A stretch of 14,131 nucleotides of DNA from Bacillota bacterium (GTDB lineage: Bacteria; Bacillota; Clostridia; Oscillospirales; Oscillospiraceae), in contig JAEXWS010000132.1 in assembly GCA_023406225.1 (NCBI GenBank), positions 1 to 14,131 of the forward strand. Direction: 5' to 3'. Each line of letters begins with the position of its first letter. Within the stretch, counting starts at the first letter, position 1. A program made the translations under genes and the position numbers. The notes beneath the pieces were generated by a model. That model had not been told where the DNA came from and ran no database searches. It worked only from the letters and a program-made list of their open reading frames with translations. Positions 12,504 through 14,131 of this stretch are shown here, in pieces.

Positions 12504-13523
12504 TCAGTACCCGTAGATCATGGAGCGGCTGATCTCCGCCAGGGAATGGGCGCCGCACATGGCCATGGTGTCGGCCAGCTCGGCCTTCAGCTTCTCCGTG
12601 TAGGCCTTCACGCCCTCGGCGCCGGAGCCGTAGACCATGTTCACGAAGGGACGGCCGATAAGCACCGCGTCCGCGCCCAGGGCCAGGGCCTTGAACACGT
12701 CCATGCCCGTGCGGATGCCGCCGTCCACCAGGATGGTCATCCTGCCGCCCACCGCGTCCGCGATGGCGGGCAGGACCTCGGCGGTGGAGGGGCACTGGTC
12801 CAGCACCCGGCCGCCGTGGTTGGACACCACGATGCCCTTCGCCCCGGCGTCCAGCGCCTTTTTCGCCCCGGCCACGGTCATGATGCCCTTGAGGATGAAG
12901 GGCTTCTCCGCCCAGGCCGCGATCTGCCGGAGCTCCTCTACGGTCTTGCTGCCCGCGGGAGGCTGCATGTTCTTCAGGAAGGGCAGGCCCGCCGCGTCGA
13001 TGTCCATGGCGATGGCGAAGGGATCGGCGGCTCTCACCAGCTCCATCTTCTCCCGGACCAGCTCCATGTTCCAGGGCTTCACGGTGGGCACGCCGCAGCC
13101 GCCGTTCTTCTTCAAAACAGCCGCCGCGCCCTCCATCACGGCGGGGTCCGTGCCGTCGCCGGTGAAGGCGGCGATGCCCGCCGCGGCGCAGGCCGCCACC
13201 AGGATCTCGTTATAGGCCAGGTCGCCGTACAGGTCGCCGTAATGCAGGGTCAGCGCGCCGACGGGGGCGGCGAACACAGGCAGGTCCACAGTCTTGCCGA
13301 AAAAGTCAAAGGACGTGTCCACGGGCTTGTTCTCCCCGATGGTGTCCATATTGACGCAAAGCTCCTGCCACTTCTGGTAGTTGCGGATGAAGCCGGTGCC
13401 GATGCCCTTGGCGCCGGGGCCGGGGACCTGGTTTTTGCACGCCAGGCCGTTGCAGACCGGGCACGCCTTGCAGTACGGGCCCATCTTCCCCCGCGCGGAC
13501 TCCAGTGCTTCCTGATAGGTCAT
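12504..13523 (-). CDS. Alpha-hydroxy-acid-oxidizing FMN flavoprotein with N-terminal four-cysteine motif
   Basis: A 339-residue TIM-barrel flavoprotein of the lactate oxidase/glycolate oxidase family. FMN-site and catalytic elements seen: FAAPVGA (84-90), AFTGDGTD (119-126), PTVKPW (146-151), LKGI with Lys212, the family signature VSNHGGR with catalytic-type His236, and DGGIRTGMDVFKALALGADAVLIGRP (from 267). It departs from classical 2-hydroxyacid oxidases: the N-terminal active-site tyrosine segment is replaced by a Cx2Cx2Cx4C motif (Cys18, 21, 24, 29), and the substrate-binding arginine block near residue 180 reads DIDAAGLPFLKN. Similar ~340-residue proteins are common in clostridia, often annotated as lactate oxidase; in an anaerobe a dehydrogenase passing electrons through an iron-sulfur cluster is more plausible (inference). 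GGAGGG is about seven bases before the ATG. It has its own promoter downstream of malQ. Confidence 0.87.
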   Translation of the reverse strand: MTYQEALESARGKMGPYCKACPVCNGLACKNQVPGPGAKGIGTGFIRNYQKWQELCVNMDTIGENKPVDTSFDFFGKTVDLPVFAAPVGALTLHYGDLYGDLAYNEILVAACAAAGIAAFTGDGTDPAVMEGAAAVLKKNGGCGVPTVKPWNMELVREKMELVRAADPFAIAMDIDAAGLPFLKNMQPPAGSKTVEELRQIAAWAEKPFILKGIMTVAGAKKALDAGAKGIVVSNHGGRVLDQCPSTAEVLPAIADAVGGRMTILVDGGIRTGMDVFKALALGADAVLIGRPFVNMVYGSGAEGVKAYTEKLKAELADTMAMCGAHSLAEISRSMIYGY

Positions 13524-13584
13524 ATGTATTCCCTCCGAAATTCGTAATTTTCTCCACAGACCGGATCCAGATCGATCCAGCTAC

Positions 13585-13613
13585 ATTGTAACGCGGACCG
13601 GGAAAAAAGGCAA
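13585..13613 (-). promoter_or_regulatory. Sigma-A promoter for the hydroxy-acid oxidase-like gene
   Basis: On the minus strand TTGCCT (13613-13608), a 17-bp spacer and TACAAT (13590-13585). The start point would be near 13578, with a ~55-nt leader. The leader contains two copies of GATCCAG (plus strand 13564 and 13574). The -35 overlaps the 3' arm and T-run of the malQ terminator. Confidence 0.68.
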
Positions 13614-13624
13614 CCGCCGCCGCC
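13603..13624 (-). terminator. Terminator of malQ
   Basis: On the minus strand GGCGGC pairs with GTTGCC (two G-U pairs, loop GGCG) and is followed by six T (13608-13603), eight bases after the malQ stop. It is a short stem, moderately convincing. Confidence 0.5.
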
Positions 13625-13632
13625 AATTTCTC

Positions 13633-14131
13633 TCAGCACCGGCCGAAGGCCGCCGTCAGCGCCTGGATCTCCCGTCCAAGGTCCGCCCCGGGCCGCTCCG
13701 CCATCCGCCAGCGCCAGTTGCCCTCCGCCACGCCGGGGACGTTCATCCGGGCCTCTCCCCCAAGGCCCAGATAGTCCTGCATCTGGGCCACGAACAGCTC
13801 CGCCACGCTCCCCTGGCCGCACCGCAGGACGGCTCTGCGCACCGCCTCCGGCTCCTCCGCCCCCAGATAGGTCTGGGCGAAGGCCCGCTCCTCCGCCCCG
13901 GCGGAGGCGTACCAGCCCAGCACCGTGTCGTTGTCGTGGGTCCCGGTGTAGCAGAGGGCGTTTTCCGGGCAGTTGTGGGGAAGATAGGCGTTTTCCGGGT
14001 CGGAGAAGGCAAACTCCAGTACCCGCATCCCCGGCATCCGGGAATCCTTCAGGAGCTGAACGACATCCGGGGCCTGGAGGCCCAGGTCCTCCGCCAGGAA
14101 CTCCGTGCCGGAAAACCAGGAGGTGAGAACG
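13633..14131 (-). CDS. malQ: 4-alpha-glucanotransferase MalQ (C-terminal part, cut by window edge)
   Basis: The last 165 or so residues of amylomaltase, a glycoside hydrolase family 77 enzyme that transfers alpha-1,4-glucan segments between maltodextrins in the cytoplasm. The start lies beyond the right edge. Reading inward from the edge, the frame gives FSGTEFLAEDLGLQAPDVV, then PGMRVLEFAF and the strongly conserved YTGTHDNDTVLGWY, which contains the active-site HDND. The C-terminal helices end in GNWRWRMAE, also typical of the family. AEDLG and HDND together make the assignment secure. It serves glycogen or maltodextrin metabolism; partner genes are not in the window. A short GC-rich hairpin with a T-run follows its stop, and the next gene downstream on the same strand has its own promoter. 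Confidence 0.93.
   Translation of the reverse strand, partial: VLTSWFSGTEFLAEDLGLQAPDVVQLLKDSRMPGMRVLEFAFSDPENAYLPHNCPENALCYTGTHDNDTVLGWYASAGAEERAFAQTYLGAEEPEAVRRAVLRCGQGSVAELFVAQMQDYLGLGGEARMNVPGVAEGNWRWRMAERPGADLGREIQALTAAFGRC

Noticed and set aside
13564..13580. Repeated GATCCAG in the leader of the flavoprotein gene as an operator
   Set aside because: Only two short copies, no clear symmetry, and no adjacent regulator gene; too weak to call a site.

Overview
The window reads as chromosomal DNA of a GC-rich, spore-forming, anaerobic Gram-positive, most likely an Oscillospiraceae-type gut clostridium (Flavonifractor/Oscillibacter-like). This rests on strong AGGAGG-type ribosome binding sites before nearly every gene, a SpoVAF-type germination protein, lipoprotein signal peptides, a protein of the TM1266 family otherwise tied to [FeFe]-hydrogenase systems, and a RidA/DegV/acyl-ACP thioesterase complement typical of clostridia. 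The taxonomic assignment is inference.

Layout. (a) 1-2285: a crotonase-family gene followed by a CtBP-like D-2-hydroxyacid dehydrogenase (cut by the left edge), both on the minus strand. A GntR/FCD regulator diverges from them across an AT-rich 382-bp control region with two opposed sigma-A-type promoters and three CATCATAT repeats. This looks like a locally regulated catabolic unit and is visibly less GC-rich than the rest. (b) 2349-6264: four minus-strand genes with separate signals: spoVAF with a sigma-G-like promoter, a cytoplasmic SGNH hydrolase with its own sigma-A promoter, a UlaG-like metallo-beta-lactamase-fold hydrolase, and a DUF4349 lipoprotein. (c) 6391-9278: a plus-strand operon. 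A strong promoter is followed by a ~190-nt GC-rich leader ending in an intrinsic terminator just before the first start codon. Then come a TM1266-family small protein and a NitT/TauT/ThiXYZ-like ABC importer (lipoprotein, permease, short ATPase), with tightly packed or overlapping genes. (d) 9302-11518: a CAT-like acetyltransferase (minus), a DegV protein (plus) and RidA (minus). (e) 11592-14131: an acyl-ACP thioesterase starting at TTG (plus), then on the minus strand a clostridial alpha-hydroxy-acid-oxidase-like flavoprotein with an N-terminal four-cysteine motif, and the C-terminal part of 4-alpha-glucanotransferase MalQ (cut by the right edge).

The most interesting unit is (c). Its leader has the architecture of a transcription-terminating riboswitch or attenuator. 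I could not match it to a known class by eye, and it controls a putative regulator plus an importer of unknown substrate. No hydrogenase genes are in the window. Other points are the sigma-G-like promoter at spoVAF, the cysteine-rich extension of the flavoprotein, the 65-nt overlap of substrate-binding and permease genes, and a malQ terminator that overlaps the next gene's -35 box.

Convergent gene pairs are separated by strong palindromic terminators. No tRNA, rRNA, CRISPR array, insertion sequence or phage gene was seen.
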